Shown: positions 11,291 to 24,600 of the stretch, in pieces
Position numbering within the stretch: the first letter of the stretch is position 1
How the letters are laid out: each line of letters opens with the position of its first letter
The notes under the pieces: generated by a model
Databases searched by the model: none
The model's input: the letters and a program-made list of their open reading frames with translations, nothing else
What the model was told of the DNA's origin: nothing
Made by a program: the position numbers and the translations under genes
From: Lobosporangium transversale
Taxonomy: Eukaryota > Mortierellomycota > Mortierellomycetes > Mortierellales > Mortierellaceae
DNA: 64,000 nt
Direction: 5' to 3'
Assembly: GCF_002105155.1 (NCBI RefSeq)
Contig: NW_019028981.1
Span: forward strand, 653,501 to 717,500

Positions 11291-13295
11291 ATGGCTGCAC
11301 ATGCATCATTGTCCAAGGATCAGCAGGTTCCACAGGACCAGATTGTCCATCACGAGATCGTTGACGACGACGATGATGGCTGGCAAGTCGTCTCATCTAC
11401 GGCCACTAAGGATAAGCAATCATCATCCATCCCTTCATCATCTTTGTCCGGACAATCTGTATTAACATCAGATGACACAGTGGCAAGCACGCCATCCTCT
11501 TCAGCAACTGCAGCAACTCCAATGACAGCAACAATCGCAACCACTCAGCAACCGTCTGTAGAAGCACCTGAAAAGACTTCGAAAAAGAAAAAGAAGCAGA
11601 TCTTTGGTACAGATGAATTCCAACCTGTGGTTTCCAAAAAGCAGCTGGCTCGTGCCAACAAGGTACCTACCAAGAAGCCTAATGCCTCGATCGGTGTGGC
11701 TACTTCAAGTTACTTTGATCTTTTGCAGGACACAGAGAATGCAGAGGATGTTGATATGATCCTTGAAAGGATCACGATGGAAGAAGAAGAGGAACGGATT
11801 CGTCGGGAAGAAGAGTTGAGGGAGCAGGCGAAAGCAGAAGCAACAGCAGCAGCAATAGAAGCAGCAAAGCAAGCTGAACTGGAGAGAGAACAAGAAGAAC
11901 ATACTTGGTTATTGAAGGAGCAGCAGGAACGCTTAGAACAAGAGCGCTTGGAACAGGACCGTTTAGAGCAGCAACGATTGGAAGAGCAAATCGAGTGCGA
12001 GAAGCAGGAGCTGGAAGCAAAAGAGTCATTGGAAAGGGCTGAGAAAGAAGCTGCTGCCGCTGCCGCTGCTTCGCAAAAACAAAAGAAGGAAGACAAAAAG
12101 AAGAAGGAGAGAGAGGCTAAAGAGAAGGAGAGGGAGACTAAAGAGAAGGAAGAGGCTCGTCTGCAAGCATTGAGACAGCAGCAGATCGAACAGGAGCAGA
12201 AGGAGCAAGCTGAAAAGACAGCAAGAGAGGCACAAGAAACAGCGAACAGGGCTTCAAATATGATAGAGGAAGGGAGCTTGGAAGAGCCAGAACACCAGCC
12301 TCAGCGGACGGAATCTGAAGATTCGTGGCAGGTTGAAGGCGATGAGGATGACGAATGGCAGGAGCAGTCAAAATCGAAGAAGAGCCGCAAGACTCGTGCT
12401 GCACAGCAAGCCTCATCTTCAGGTGCACTTGGTATTCAGTCCAAGATGTCGATCTATGTTCTTCAACAGGATGAAACTCTAGATCAAGAGAGTGACGGAG
12501 AAAATGGGTCAGAAGCTTCCTCTGAACAGGAACAGGAACAACGTGCTGCTGTTGTTACTACCAAACCCAAATCAACAAAAAGTGGAGCCGCCAAGAAGAA
12601 CAAGAAGAAGGCAAATAGCAACTCTGCGTCTGCAGCCAACTCACCACGCTTGGAAGGCAAGAAGTCTAAGAAGACTGCCGCCACTATCGCAGCTGTGGCA
12701 TCGGCACCTGCTGCTGTTGCTGCCATGACTGAGCCCGAGCCCGAGCCATCATTGTCCTCAACGGAAGCGGCGACACCCAAGTTGAGCAAGCGCAAAGCTA
12801 AAAAAGCATCCGCCACTGTTGCAACCTCTACCACAGCCGCCGCTCCTGGTATTGGGTCATCAGCAGCCTCATCTATACCCGCCAAGGCAGCAGACAAGAT
12901 TGAGGAGGTTATCAACAAGGGGTCCAAATCCTCAGCCTCTGTTATGGTCCAAAAAGATGGTCCCTCCGATATGGTTGGAGGGGTGTTTTCATCTATTTTT
13001 GAAAAGGGCGTTAATCCTGGATTGATCAAAGCTTTGAATGTGATCTTTGTGTTGTTGTTCTTGTCCTTGGGCTTCTTAGTCTTTGCATCTGGTGGCAATG
13101 GACATGTCATTGCTCTCACAGGCGTTGCTGTGGCTTTGTTTGTAGCTGTACAATGGTAGGGTTTATCTTTCACTTTATGCTCCTCTACGTTTGACAACAG
13201 TTGGCTTGGATAAACTGATATTTACAAATTTTATCTTTATTAGGTTCCTCCGCGAAATGGAGACCATGAGGATCGAAGAGCGCAAGAATATGTGA
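11291..13295 (+). CDS. Pkr1-domain protein with long charged N-terminal extension
   Basis: Two exons, 11291-13155 and 13244-13295, join in phase 2 inside a Trp codon and give about 638 residues. The last 85 residues match the Pkr1 family: an amphipathic start with DMVGGVFSSIFEKGVNPG, two hydrophobic segments (about residues 578-598 and 602-622), and a short charged end WFLREMETMRIEERKNM. Yeast Pkr1 is a small ER membrane protein that helps assemble the V-ATPase Vo sector. Here roughly 550 residues precede it: acidic DDDDDGWQVV at the N-terminus, a KKKKKQIFG segment, a Glu/Gln/Lys-rich likely coiled coil (about 155-335), a second acidic SWQVEGDEDDEWQ, and Ala/Ser/Lys-rich linkers. Yeast Pkr1 is only about 120 residues. 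The frame is continuous across the junction, so this is one product unless an internal start is used. Confidence 0.85.
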
Positions 13296-13776
13296 AGGGG
13301 CTTGAAGCATACGAGGTCCCAATCGCTTGCTATATATTAGAGACCAGGAATTATTAGATTAAGGATTTTTTTTTTTGAAAAGGGTTAATGGCAAAATGAT
13401 TGAAATTTATATACAAATCATTTGTTTAATAAGTAAAAAAAAAAAAAAAAAAAAAGACTGATATGCAAATGCATATGAATTCACTTGAACGCGTTGTTTG
13501 TGATCAACGCCTTGATGATCAGCATTATTCATACACATATAAAAATTGCCCGCATTTTTTCCTTAATTCATATTTTGAACATTGTTGATTAGATTTGTCC
13601 TTGTGGGTTCCACAGGTCATTCCTTCCTTTCTGTCGCTTCGGCCCATTACCATATGAGGAAAAACCTGGGGAAACCCATTAGAAAACCATTTGTTTGTTT
13701 GTTGTGCTGGTTATGTTATTGGCTGTTTTTGGTGTACTTGATTGCTTGTTGTACCCATCTTTTATTTTGTCCCTGG

Positions 13777-13807
<31 letters not shown>

Positions 13808-14802
13808 CCCTCTTGATTCAATTGTAGTCAAATGCTCCTTTCAAAAAAAAAAAAAAAAAAAAAAAGTATATATACATGTATTCATATTCGCAAGTCTCGG
13901 AAAGTGGATCTGCAGGGTGGGGACTCGATGATCTTCTAAATGCAAAATCTGGTTTTGCGGGGTAAAAATAACGTTTATTTATCCATTGGATAAATAAAAA
14001 ATGAAAAATAACGCATGGTTCAAGACCGATACATTTCTTTTTTTTTATTTTTTTTTATGACAAAGTGGATCCAAGTGGCAAAGAATGGATATGATGTCTT
14101 TGACTACATCGTGTGTGGCCAGAGTGGTGAGTTGCGTGCTTTGGCCCCGCGATCTGCTTTGGCCCCACGATCTGCTTTGATCGCCCACCATCGACTTTGT
14201 TACGACGCATGATCCAATTAGCACGATAAAGTACAGGGCCAGAGGTCAGAGAGAGATGGGAGCACAAAAGGATAGGGTAACAAACAGAGACTAAATAATG
14301 ACAAAAGACAATGCTTCTTGCAGGGAACATTCAGTTTATTATTCTCCATTCATCCATTCATCCATTCCTTCTTCATTCCTTCTTTTTCTTCGACATTCAT
14401 TATTCTCGGACTCCCTTTATTCATACATTCATCTCTTCTTTAACGGCCTTCACCTAGCGCCACATACATGTACACTTTATATATTACCCATTCCTTTTCT
14501 TGTATATAACACATTTTTACTTGCATTGTGCATCTTTGCTCGGGTTATAACATTTGTTACTTCGGTCCAAGCGGAGCATGAGAGAGCAGATATCCTTCTT
14601 CTGAATAGTTGGAGCCGTATTTCACCGCACTTGCATCTTCCAATCGTCTTATTACGTCCAATACAAAGCTCTTCTTCGCTCATTGACCCCAGATATACTA
14701 CCTATTCTTTTTGCACTTCTGACTACATACGAATAAGGCGTAGACAACAACAATAATATCCATTTATCCCAACGAAAAAAGAAAAAGAAAAAAGAAAAAA
14801 AG
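13296..14802. other. Intergenic region with small direct repeat
   Basis: No gene is supported. Features seen are A runs at 13437-13455 and 13843-13865, a T run at 13782-13807, an 18-nt imperfect tandem duplication at 14140-14175 (TTTGGCCCCGCGATCTGC and the same with one change), and TATA-like stretches near 14476 and 14502 within a pyrimidine-rich region that could be the promoter of the next gene. Confidence 0.45.
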
Positions 14803-15798
14803 ATGGTTCAGTCGCGACGCTTTCACTCAAACTTTCTGTTTATCATCCCTTTAACACAAGGTGTAGGTCTATCGTTTGTCTTCACATGTAGTTGCGCCAC
14901 ATTGAATTTCAATAGTATGGTCAAATTGTGTGATGCTCTTTAATCACAATGGTTTTGTTTTCTTATAATTATAGGTCCTTATTCTTATTTTTCTTGATTT
15001 CTGCAAGAATGCAGCGTTTTTCGCCAAACAAGTCGGTAACCTTACACCAAGCACACCCACAACCACAGGTGATGGTCAATTAATTTTACGACCAAGAGAT
15101 CCAGCATACTTAGCGGCACAATACATCTATGCGACATGGCTTATGATGATGATGATTAAGGCTGTCATTGGATTCCGCGCCAATTTAAAGGTAAAGCAGT
15201 TTTTTGTCCTTATCAGTTTCATAATCATCCTTAATGCTGAGTGCTAATTTTATATTTAAAATAAAATAAAATAAAATAAAATAAAACATCGGATAGTTCA
15301 ATGTTCGCTGGATGAGTATATACAACGTGCTGCTGGGACTCGACACTGGCTTTGAGTTTGTACATACTACGCTCGGTGTGCTCTTTCAGGACATGAGTCA
15401 GTTGGATGAAGCAGGTATTATTCGACACTATTGCGTCAGCTACCTTATTGTAAGTGGTCCTACATTTTATGTTCTATGTTTCATCGCAGTGATCAAGATC
15501 ATTCCTTATTTAACATATGCTGGCTGTCTCAATCTTCCCAATTTGTAGCTTATTTTACAACTTTATGGCTTTTTTTGCTGCTGGATTCACCTAAAATGGG
15601 TCAATATTGAAATGCCACATCTGTTTGCAGCAGACAGACCTCCACAGTCTCTCCTAGGACTGATGTTTCCAATGGCAATATCTTCAAGGCGTCGCATCAA
15701 TGGTCCTATGGGCGCTGTAGCAACAGAGGGGGCGGATGTTGTAGACCTAGAGTCAGTAGTAGTAGGATCATCCAGCAATGCAGCAGTAACGACAGAAC

Positions 15799-15830
<32 letters not shown>

Positions 15831-16025
15831 ACAACATCAACAACTATGCCTGCGCTAACACCAACGTCAACGTCTATACGAGCCATACCGGATTCCCAAC
15901 AAGAACCATCTCAGTTATCGATTGATACGGTCAACCATAATCAACAATCAATAGTGGAGCCATTACAAGCTACACCGGGCGGCAGAAGGACTATAGATAG
16001 TGATGAGATAGAAGTTGCTGTGTAA
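14803..16025 (+). CDS. Predicted multi-pass membrane protein, family not recognised
   Basis: Four exons, 14803-14862, 14975-15190, 15297-15449 and 15549-16025, all join in phase 0 with good donors (GTAGGT, GTAAAG, GTAAGT) and give about 301 residues. Three hydrophobic segments are evident: residues about 11-30, 60-84 (with a run of four Met) and 139-160. The C-terminal 120 residues are hydrophilic, with a Thr/Ala-rich low-complexity stretch coded around 15790-15860. A short intron microsatellite (AAAAT repeats, 15256-15286) lies just before exon 3. I do not recognise the family. It is probably an endomembrane protein of fungi, with the third exon (FNVRWMSIYNVLLGLDTGFE) the most conserved-looking part. 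The UTP22 gene starts 250 bases downstream. Confidence 0.75.
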
Positions 16026-16274
16026 TAAAAATATCCGTAATTTACTGCTACATTAATATGACTGCTTCCGCTTCAAACCATAACAAAGCTCAGCCACTTT
16101 TTTTTTTTTTTTTTTTTTTTTTTTATCTCCTCTGCACTTTTGGATTGTGTCAAATAAGAATATCATTTGCTACCACCAGCACTCGCCTTCTTTTGCTCAT
16201 ACTTTCTCTTACTCCCTTCTTTCGCCATCCCTCCCTTCCTTACCAATTGCCATTCCGACTCTATTTCTTACGCA

Positions 16275-19200
16275 ATGGCACCCACAAAGAGAAAGGCGCC
16301 TGTACCTGCTCCCGCGCCTACTCAAGTCAAGAAGGTATCATTCAACCCACATAGTCTTTTCTCTATCACTTATTTGTAAACAATTAGCACTTTAGGACTC
16401 ATCAACTATCGCGAATTTCGTTCTTTAAATATGTTTCCCATTCTCTAATCTCAATTTCATCGTTGAAATTACGTATTCATAGTCAAAGAAGTTGACACAG
16501 CCTGTAATGGATCTTGCAAATGAAGAGGAGTCTTATGACGATATGATTGATAGTGAAGAAGAAGAAGAAGACGACGATGGAGAAGAAGGCGATTATATTG
16601 AGGGCGATGAAGAAGACATTGATCAGGACTCCGATGATGCGGATGAAGTAGAGGGATTTGAAGACGAACAGGATGAATTTATGGCTGCAGCAGAACATGA
16701 AGCGTCCACCAAATCGCCAAATACTATGGGCGTCAAAAATTCGTCCCTTTACAAAGCACCGACTAACGAGGAGATTCAGGGATTACAGGAGTCATCAGAT
16801 CTATTCAAGTCCAACATTTTCAAGCTTCAGATTGAAGAGTTGCTGAAGGAAGTACAGATCGATTATAAGAAGACTCAGTCTTTAGAGGCTGCTCTGCGTA
16901 AGCTCAAGGAGATTTTTGATCGGACTCCAGAGCACCATGAACTTTCGGTAATCTTATTTTTATTTCTTTATTTCTCAATCCAAATGAGGAACAGTACTAG
17001 TGCATCCATATCAATCGAAGCCCTTTTTGCTTTATATTATCGGAAGTTAACTTGTGCATGTATATGACGTTGGAAATTTGCAAATTTTAGCTTGCCACAA
17101 TCAAGAGCAACATGAAGAAGAAATCTATTACGATCCCTTTCCCACAGCCAGAACCAGCATCTGATATCCAATACACATTTGGATACAGTGCACCCCCAGC
17201 CATGCATCTCGTTGGCAGCTTCCCTTTGAAGGCTGTATCAAAGACCCGCTGTGGCTGGAGTGTTGATGTTGCAGTTGAGATGCCAGAGGAGCTCTTTCAA
17301 GAAAAGGATCACATGAACTACCGCTATTTTTACAAACGTGCATACTATCTTGCTGTGCTTGCGGCTGCTATTCAAGACAAAAAGTCTGGAATGTCTTCCT
17401 GCAAAACCGAATTCAGTACATTAAATGGAGATCAGCGCAAACCTATTTTGATTTTACACCCGTCCGGCGATAAAAGCGAGACTGATTTTAAGAAGTTGCG
17501 CTGTACAATCCGCATTATTCCTTATATCCCTTCAACAGTATTCCCTGCACAACGCTTAGCACCTGGCCGCAACAATGTTCGTCCATCAGACCCTAGTGTT
17601 GAACAGATCCCTACACCTCAGTACAACACGGCTCTTCAACAGGACACAGCCTTCACGTCTCATCTTACATTCCTTTATCAACACAGCAAGAACTGTCCTG
17701 CTTTCAAGGACGCATGCATTCTTCTTAAGATTTGGGCAACACAGCGTGGACTTCTTCGTCAGACGAGTGACAGCTTCAATGGATTCGTGCTTGAGATGTT
17801 GATGGCATACTTACTTCAAGGAGGGGGTGCCAATGGAGGAAAGAAGCTAGCTAATGGTTTTAGTTCATACCAACTTGTTAAAGGAACAATCGACTACATT
17901 TCTCAACATGACTTTGCTACCCAACCGGTCTTTATGGGTCAACACACCACTTTAGGGGATTTTTCTAAAGAGGTATTTGTTTCCAATTTCGAAGTCGTGA
18001 TCGTGGATCCCTCAGGAAAGATCAACTTGGCAGGGCACATCTCAAAGGCAGCTTTGGATGAGCTTCAGCACGAGGCTCGATTGGCCATGAAATTTTTCAC
18101 AGAGCCAAGTGACGACAAGTTTGAAGCTTTGTTTTTGAAACGAGTCGACAATCCTTTGCTGCGCTTTGATAACGTAGTCAAGATTCATGCACCCAAGAAT
18201 CTTGGCCAATCAAAGAGCTATAATAAGATTAAGGCACAGGATTACCCATCACCATTCATTCATTTCGCCTACTCGATCGCTCCATTGTTGAAGCGTGGCT
18301 TGACCGACAGAATTCATTTGGTGACAACTCGTTATGAACCTCTGGAGAACTGGTCGACATCCAGTGCAGTACCGGATTTTGCTGCAGGAACAGTCATCAC
18401 TGTTGGATTGTTGTTGAACCATGCAGAAAGTTCGCGTCTAGTCGACCTGGGCCCTCCTGCAGACGACTTGGAGGCTGCCAAAGTATTCCGTGATTTATGG
18501 GGTAGCAAAGCCGAGCTTCGTCGCTTCAAAGATGGAAGTATTCTTGAAAGCGCTGTGTGGGAGGCTAAAGGATCTGATGCTCGCCAATTGATTGTAGGCC
18601 AGATGATCAGCCATTTATTGAAACATCACCTTGCTGTGCCTCACGACTCTGTGCACTACTGGGCTGGACAGCTTAACAAATTTATTCAGTACAACAGCAA
18701 GATTGTTCCAGAGCGCCTGTTCGACAACAGCAAAGCAGCAGCTAGCGGCTTTCAGGATGCTGTTGCAGCCTTTGAGGCCTTGACAAAGGCTGTCAAGACT
18801 GCTGAGAACATGCCTCTCTCTGTTACTCACATGTACTTTGCCTCTCCCGCTGCCCGCCTCTCGTCTACATTTATTCCTCAGCCTCGCGATTTCAACGTGC
18901 CTGCCAATAACTTTCCAGACAGTGCTCAATATGTGGAGCCTTTGGATACAGTCATTCAGTTTGAATCTTCTCAAAAATGGCCTGATAATCTTAAGGCTAT
19001 CCAAAGGATGAAGACTGCTTTTTATCTCCGCCTGGCTGACAAACTCAAGTCTAAGGGCATGCGTGCGACTGTTGTAGAGGAGACAGAGGAGGACTCACTG
19101 GCGTTGAATGGATACATGGATGTCCGTGTTGCGCCTGGTTATGTTTTTCGCTGCAGAATCTCGCACGATCGGGAAATGACATTGTGCGAAAACATTATTT

Positions 19201-20590
19201 CAGACCGAAAGTCGAGCCATCGTCTCAAGGAGCAGCACCAAAAAGCACTTGATCTTTATAGGAGGTACTTTGTTCAAGCACCCATGCATACTTTCCAAGT
19301 CCATGCTCTTTGCCACAGGCATCCTTCACTCTCGCAAACAATCCGTCTGACAAAGCGATGGGTCAGTGCTCATTGGCTTGCGCCCTTCTTCAACGACGAG
19401 ACGTTAGAGCTGTTGGCAGCAGCGGTCTATGTGGACTCTGCACCATGGGCAGCTCCAGCAAGTGGATTCACTGGATTCGCTCGTGTGTTGAGTCTGTTGG
19501 CGACTTGGGACTGGAAACATGAGCCCTTGGTGGTGGATCTAACTGGGGAGATGACAGGGAAGGAACGAGAAGAAATCCGTCACAACTTTGCTAACACTCG
19601 AAAGAACATGATTACATCGACTTCTGCAACCTCATCTCAAACGAAGACAACAACAATCTCGAATGACCATGCGACCATGTTCATTGCAACTGGCAAAGAC
19701 ACGCTCTCACAGTGGTGGACATGGGAGTCACCCTCACCCATGTTGGTGGCACGTCTGCGCGCATTGGCCAAGACAAGTCTGGATTACATGACGCAGACCA
19801 TCTCTTCTTCCGAGACGACGGGTTCGTCGGCTCTGAACCCAGTCTTTATCACGCCTACTGTTCATTACGACTTGATTATGGATTTAGATCCAGCCTTGTG
19901 CACACGTTATGCTCAAAGCTTGACGCCCAATGCACAGTACTTTACAACCAAAGGTGACAAATACAAGAATCTGAGCTCGCTTCAGAAGAGTGTGTTTGGT
20001 GACGAGATTTTGATAGGCTTTGACCCTGCTGCAGAATATTTGACAGAACTTCAGGTAAATACGATTCGACTCTGTGTTATTATTGTCTCCCTTTTTCTTT
20101 TAAAGGATTGAATGCAATTTGATGTATAAACAAAGCTAACATCCATGTTACATCGGGTGTTTTATGTGTAATAGAGAGCATACGGAGATACCGCATTGTT
20201 CTTCCATGACAAGTATGGTGGCACACAGATCGGAGTTCTCTGGAACCCGATTGCTTTGAGCCCGAGAGCATGGAAGGTCAATCTCGGCTTCAATAGCAAG
20301 CCTGCGGATGCGAACAAAGATGGTGTTTTGGTAGGGAACCCGTTTATAGGAGGCAATGAGATTCAATATTAAATGGTCTGGAGTTGAACTGACCTCCTTT
20401 TTTTTATTTTGGCTTTTTTTTTTAGGAGGTCAAGGAGCAGGAGTCCAAACCCAAGAGCGGAAAAGGTAACGCTGCATCCTCCAAGCTGGTTGTTCCAAAC
20501 ATCGAGGCCCTGGTGAGTGAGATGGAACGTATTGGCCATGGTCTTGTCCGGTCTGTCCAGATCAATCGGGACCCTACTGCTACCAACTAA
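16275..20590 (+). CDS. UTP22: Utp22/NOL6 (Nrap) pre-rRNA processing factor
   Basis: Five exons, 16275-16334, 16483-16947, 17091-20054, 20175-20330 and 20426-20590, all phase 0, encode about 1,269 residues. The protein matches the Nrap/Nol6/Utp22 family of nucleolar proteins: the segment from FTSHLTFLYQHSKNCPAFKD through LLKIWATQRGL, RRFKDGSILESAVWE, and the C-terminal ALFFHDKYGG and LWNP all fit. Utp22 has a nucleotidyltransferase-like fold and, in yeast, works with Rrp7 in the UTP-C module of the small-subunit processome and with casein kinase 2. The second exon begins with a highly acidic segment (Asp/Glu-rich, about residues 30-85), common in nucleolar factors. Yeast Utp22 is about 1,237 residues, so the length agrees. 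Confidence 0.93.
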
Positions 20591-20678
20591 TCCTTAAAAA
20601 TTCCAGCATTTCCTCTTTCACTTTACATCAGCTCTATTTTCATCCATTTGCATCGTTTTTTCCTATTCAAATAATAAA

Positions 20679-20709
<31 letters not shown>

Positions 20710-21668
20710 CACTTCATTAAGATAAAGGCTGTGCCAGACAAGAGGGAATGCATAGTAGATTCCCATGTGTGAGCTAAGCTGTATGTACAATAGTATGTTC
20801 CCCTACCCCTCTTCCCCTTATTTTATACTTTGTATTTCAAATCACTAAGAGAAATCGTGCTCGAGCCACGGAGCGGAGCAGCGTGCGCACACACACTTGG
20901 AAAACAAATAAAAAAAGGGTCATCATGGATATACATGTGTACATGTCGTTGATTGTTGATCCTGGCATGATGTTGTTTGGCCCGATGATCAAATGTGTAT
21001 CCATTTCTCCCCCCTATATTTTATTTTTTTTTTTTTTTTTTGATGTCAGACTAAACAGCTCTTCTAAGTCATCCACCCATATTATCCAACAATACGGACA
21101 AAAAGGAAGGAGGAGGGGGGGGAAGAAAAGGACCAGATGGCCAACTTGGTTTGGACTAGAGGAATGCCCTTCGACGTTGAAAAAACATTGAGATATACAG
21201 TGATTGCATACGTTATCTCCTTCTGTTCTTCCTTCTTTCTTTTTCTTTCTTCTCCTTCCCTTTTCCTCCTATTATCCCCTTTTCGTCCATATTCTTGACC
21301 TGCCATTGACTCTCCTTTTCGCGCACGACCGTCAACTTGTCTTACTATATTCCCAACAATTGTTTCCACGCTCTCCTTTTTTTTTTTTTTTTTTTTTTTT
21401 TTTCTATTGTTATTTTTGATCATTTTTCTTTCTCTCTTCTTCAACTGTCAGCTTCTTTTTCTGTCTTGAGACACAGGATTCCAAAACTATAAGCTTTTAT
21501 CATAACCAACAACACTTGTCGTCCTTTTAGAGTATACATTCCATCAACAATCTCTCACTTCAATTTCCGTTTACTTTTTTTTTTTTTTTTTTTTTTTCTG
21601 AAAAAGAAAAAAGAGAGTGTCGCTATATTTTGACCTTAAATTGTTATTTGCATTTAAGATTTGGATGA
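20591..21668. other. Intergenic region with long A and T runs
   Basis: An A29 run at 20681-20709 follows the UTP22 stop, and T runs lie at about 21025-21042, 21378-21403 and 21573-21597 upstream of the next start codon. The sequence between 21200 and 21600 is strongly C/T-rich and is the probable promoter and leader of the TMEM184 gene. No gene is supported. Confidence 0.5.
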
Positions 21669-24600
21669 ATGTCTCATAACGAAGGCAACGAGACTGTTCT
21701 TCTGGCGCCAAATGGCTGTCCACTTGAGCACTTGCCTGAAGATCCAACACGTCTCTTTTCATCCAATGGCCTTACACTGGACCTACCCAGAATCGGATGG
21801 ATTGGTGCTGGGATCTGTACACTCCTGGCGACCATTATATCTTTTGTCTTGATTTATCGGCATTTACAATATTATACCAAGGTAAAACGGCCTCGTCCTC
21901 ACTGTTAATCATTATCATTGTCAGCAGCATCATTAACAACAGCAACGAATTGAAATAGCCAGTCAAGCGACTTACTCTTCCTCTTCCTCTTCCTCTCTTA
22001 ATCAGCCAAATCAACAGCGCCACATTGTCCGAATGCTTTTAATGGTTCCTATCTATGCGATCACATCCTGGTTCTCATTTGTCTATGTCCGAGAAGCAGT
22101 CTACTACGACAAGATCCGAATCCTTTACGAGGCCTTTGTGATTTCCTCCTTCTTAATCTTGATGCTTCAATACCTTGGAGATTCACTTGAGGATCAAAAA
22201 CGAGTGTTAAGGCGACATAAAAAGACGGAGCGATGGTTTTTCCCCTTATGTTGTATGAAATACAATCCTTCAAGACCTCACTTTTTACAATATATGAAAT
22301 GGGGCATTCTACAATATGTTCCTCTTAATGTGTTGGCCACCGTCTTGACGATCATCCTCCAAATCCAAGGAAGTTATTGTGAAAGTAGTTGGAATCCCAA
22401 ATTCGGTCATGTCTGGATCTTGGTCATACAAACTACTGCTGTCACCATTTCGACTTACTTTCTGGTAAATAGTATTATCCGATAACGAGAAGATGAAAGA
22501 AAGAAAAAGAAAAAACAAGGCAGGAGCCAACTAACGATATTGGTTTTTTTTTTTTTTTTTTTTTTTTTTTGAGTGGTTGTAGATCATGTTTTACTTCACA
22601 GTTCGTGAGGATCTCAAGGAATATTCACCTTTTTACAAGTTTATGTCTGTCAAGCTGGTAAAAAAAAAATTATGCAGGAAAAATTGAAATGGTTGTGATC
22701 ATTACTGCCGTTTTTATTTTCGCTAATCGATTTTTTTTTTCTTTTTTCTTTTCAAAAAGGTGGTCTTCTTCTCATTCTGGCAAATGGTGGCAGTCGAAGG
22801 CCTTGTCTATTTTGGATATATCAAGGAGACGACATATTGGTCAACCACTGATATTGCTGTCGGCATTAATGCGATCCTGATTGATATTGAGATGGTCTTT
22901 TTCGCCATCATGCATCTCAAAGCGTTTAGTTACAAGCCCTATGTACCACTCATTATCAACCCAGAATTGCCAGAGGAGAAAAAACAAGCATTGTTGCTCG
23001 CTAATGATGCTAATGACAATGACAATAATAACAACAGCAGTCCCAAAGAAAAATCGATCAAGAGTAAAGAAAAAGGGAGCCACAAGGAGATTGATGTTGA
23101 CATCGATAAGGATCTAGAAGCTCTCAAAAACAACTCTCTGGGCCCCATCGACTCAACTTCAAACCCAACGGACGGCAATAAGAAAAAAAAAGGCAACCAT
23201 GATCGTCTCCAAAATCAATCCTTAGCCTCAATCCGATCTGATCGACGACGCGAGCCCTCTTCTAACTTGACACCCTCTTCATCCTTCAGAAGGCCTCCAC
23301 CAGGCGCAGATCCTAGACCAGGGACCGATCCAACTGTCAAACGCTCCAAATCTAAAAAGAGCAACAACAAAGAGGGCAAGATGAAGGGCAAAAAAGATGA
23401 TGAGGACGAGGAGCTGCCCGAGATGATCATGGACAGGACTCAAAAGACACCTATCTGGAAGGGGCTTTTAGATTCATTCAATCCTCTGGATACGATCCGG
23501 GAGTTGGCCTATGGAGTCAAGTACATGTACAGGTGGTCCAGAGGAATCCCAGTGGATAAGGACAGTAGGCGACTGCTGGACCTTGAGCGCGCTTTCGGAA
23601 GGACACGACCAGAAGTCCCTTATATACCTCCACCCAAAGATGAAAAAGCCAAGAAGAATAAGAAGAAAAAGAACAAAGATAAAAACAAGAAGACAAAGAA
23701 TAACCAGGTGGGCGAAAGCGATACTGAAAGTACAAGCGGATCTGAAGATGAGGATTTTGATTACGACGATGAGAAGGGCGATAAAGATGGCAAACATAAT
23801 AAGGACGAGTCTTATGATCGCGGTAGTAACAGGGTTAAGGACCACGGTGAAAAGGAGAAAGAGAATGGTTCTAGGAAAGAGAATGCGTCAGTCAGTCGGT
23901 ACCGCCAGTTTCCGGATGATTTCAATAGAAATGAAAGACCCACAACGCAACGACGTGGTGACACTACATATGATATCGGGCACAGTAATGGAAGCAATAG
24001 TCGTCCCACAGACTCGATGCGCTCGGCTGGAGGCGTAGGCATGGCTGGTTCAGGAGGAGGTCGATCACCCGTGACACGGAAACCAGTAAAGCCTGTCACT
24101 GGCTTTATTAGTGGTAACGCCGCTAAGGATAAGAGCATTATTTCATCAACTTCCAATGCTTCATTGAATCAAGGTGGGCGTCCAGGACAGAGTAAGCAGC
24201 AACAACAGCAACCTTCATCATCGCCTGCAAAGAAGAAGAAGAGTGTTGAGTACCTCGGAAAAGAGGAAGCCGCTCGAACCGAACGCGCAACACTCCCAGA
24301 TATCCAGCCAGAGCCAGTTGAAAGAAAAGTACTGCTCTCAGGACTCTATGTAGATATGCCTCCATTACCAGTAGAAATTGAAGATGATGACGATAATGAT
24401 ACCCACCGCAACCCTCTGACCGAAGAGTCTTCTTCTAGAAGCAGTAGCTCTTTGGATATCCCAGTTCCTAGAATGAATTACCAAGACCGTCATCATCATC
24501 CATTACAAGACCGCTCTTTTCGCAAACACCAACATCATACTGGGTATGACATGCATGACCCAAGAGTACAGGAATACGAGGCATGGAGGCGCAAAGGGGA

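Noticed and set aside
11710-12096. Antisense Ser/Cys/Leu-rich frames under the Pkr1 gene
   Set aside because: They are mirror frames of the Glu/Lys/Gln-rich coding sequence and lack start context or family motifs.
14140-14175. Direct repeat as a transposon target-site duplication
   Set aside because: The copies are immediately adjacent with nothing between them, so this is a small tandem duplication.
16483-16698. Minus-strand Phe/Ile-rich frame opposite UTP22 exon 2
   Set aside because: It is the antisense of the Asp/Glu codon-rich acidic stretch.
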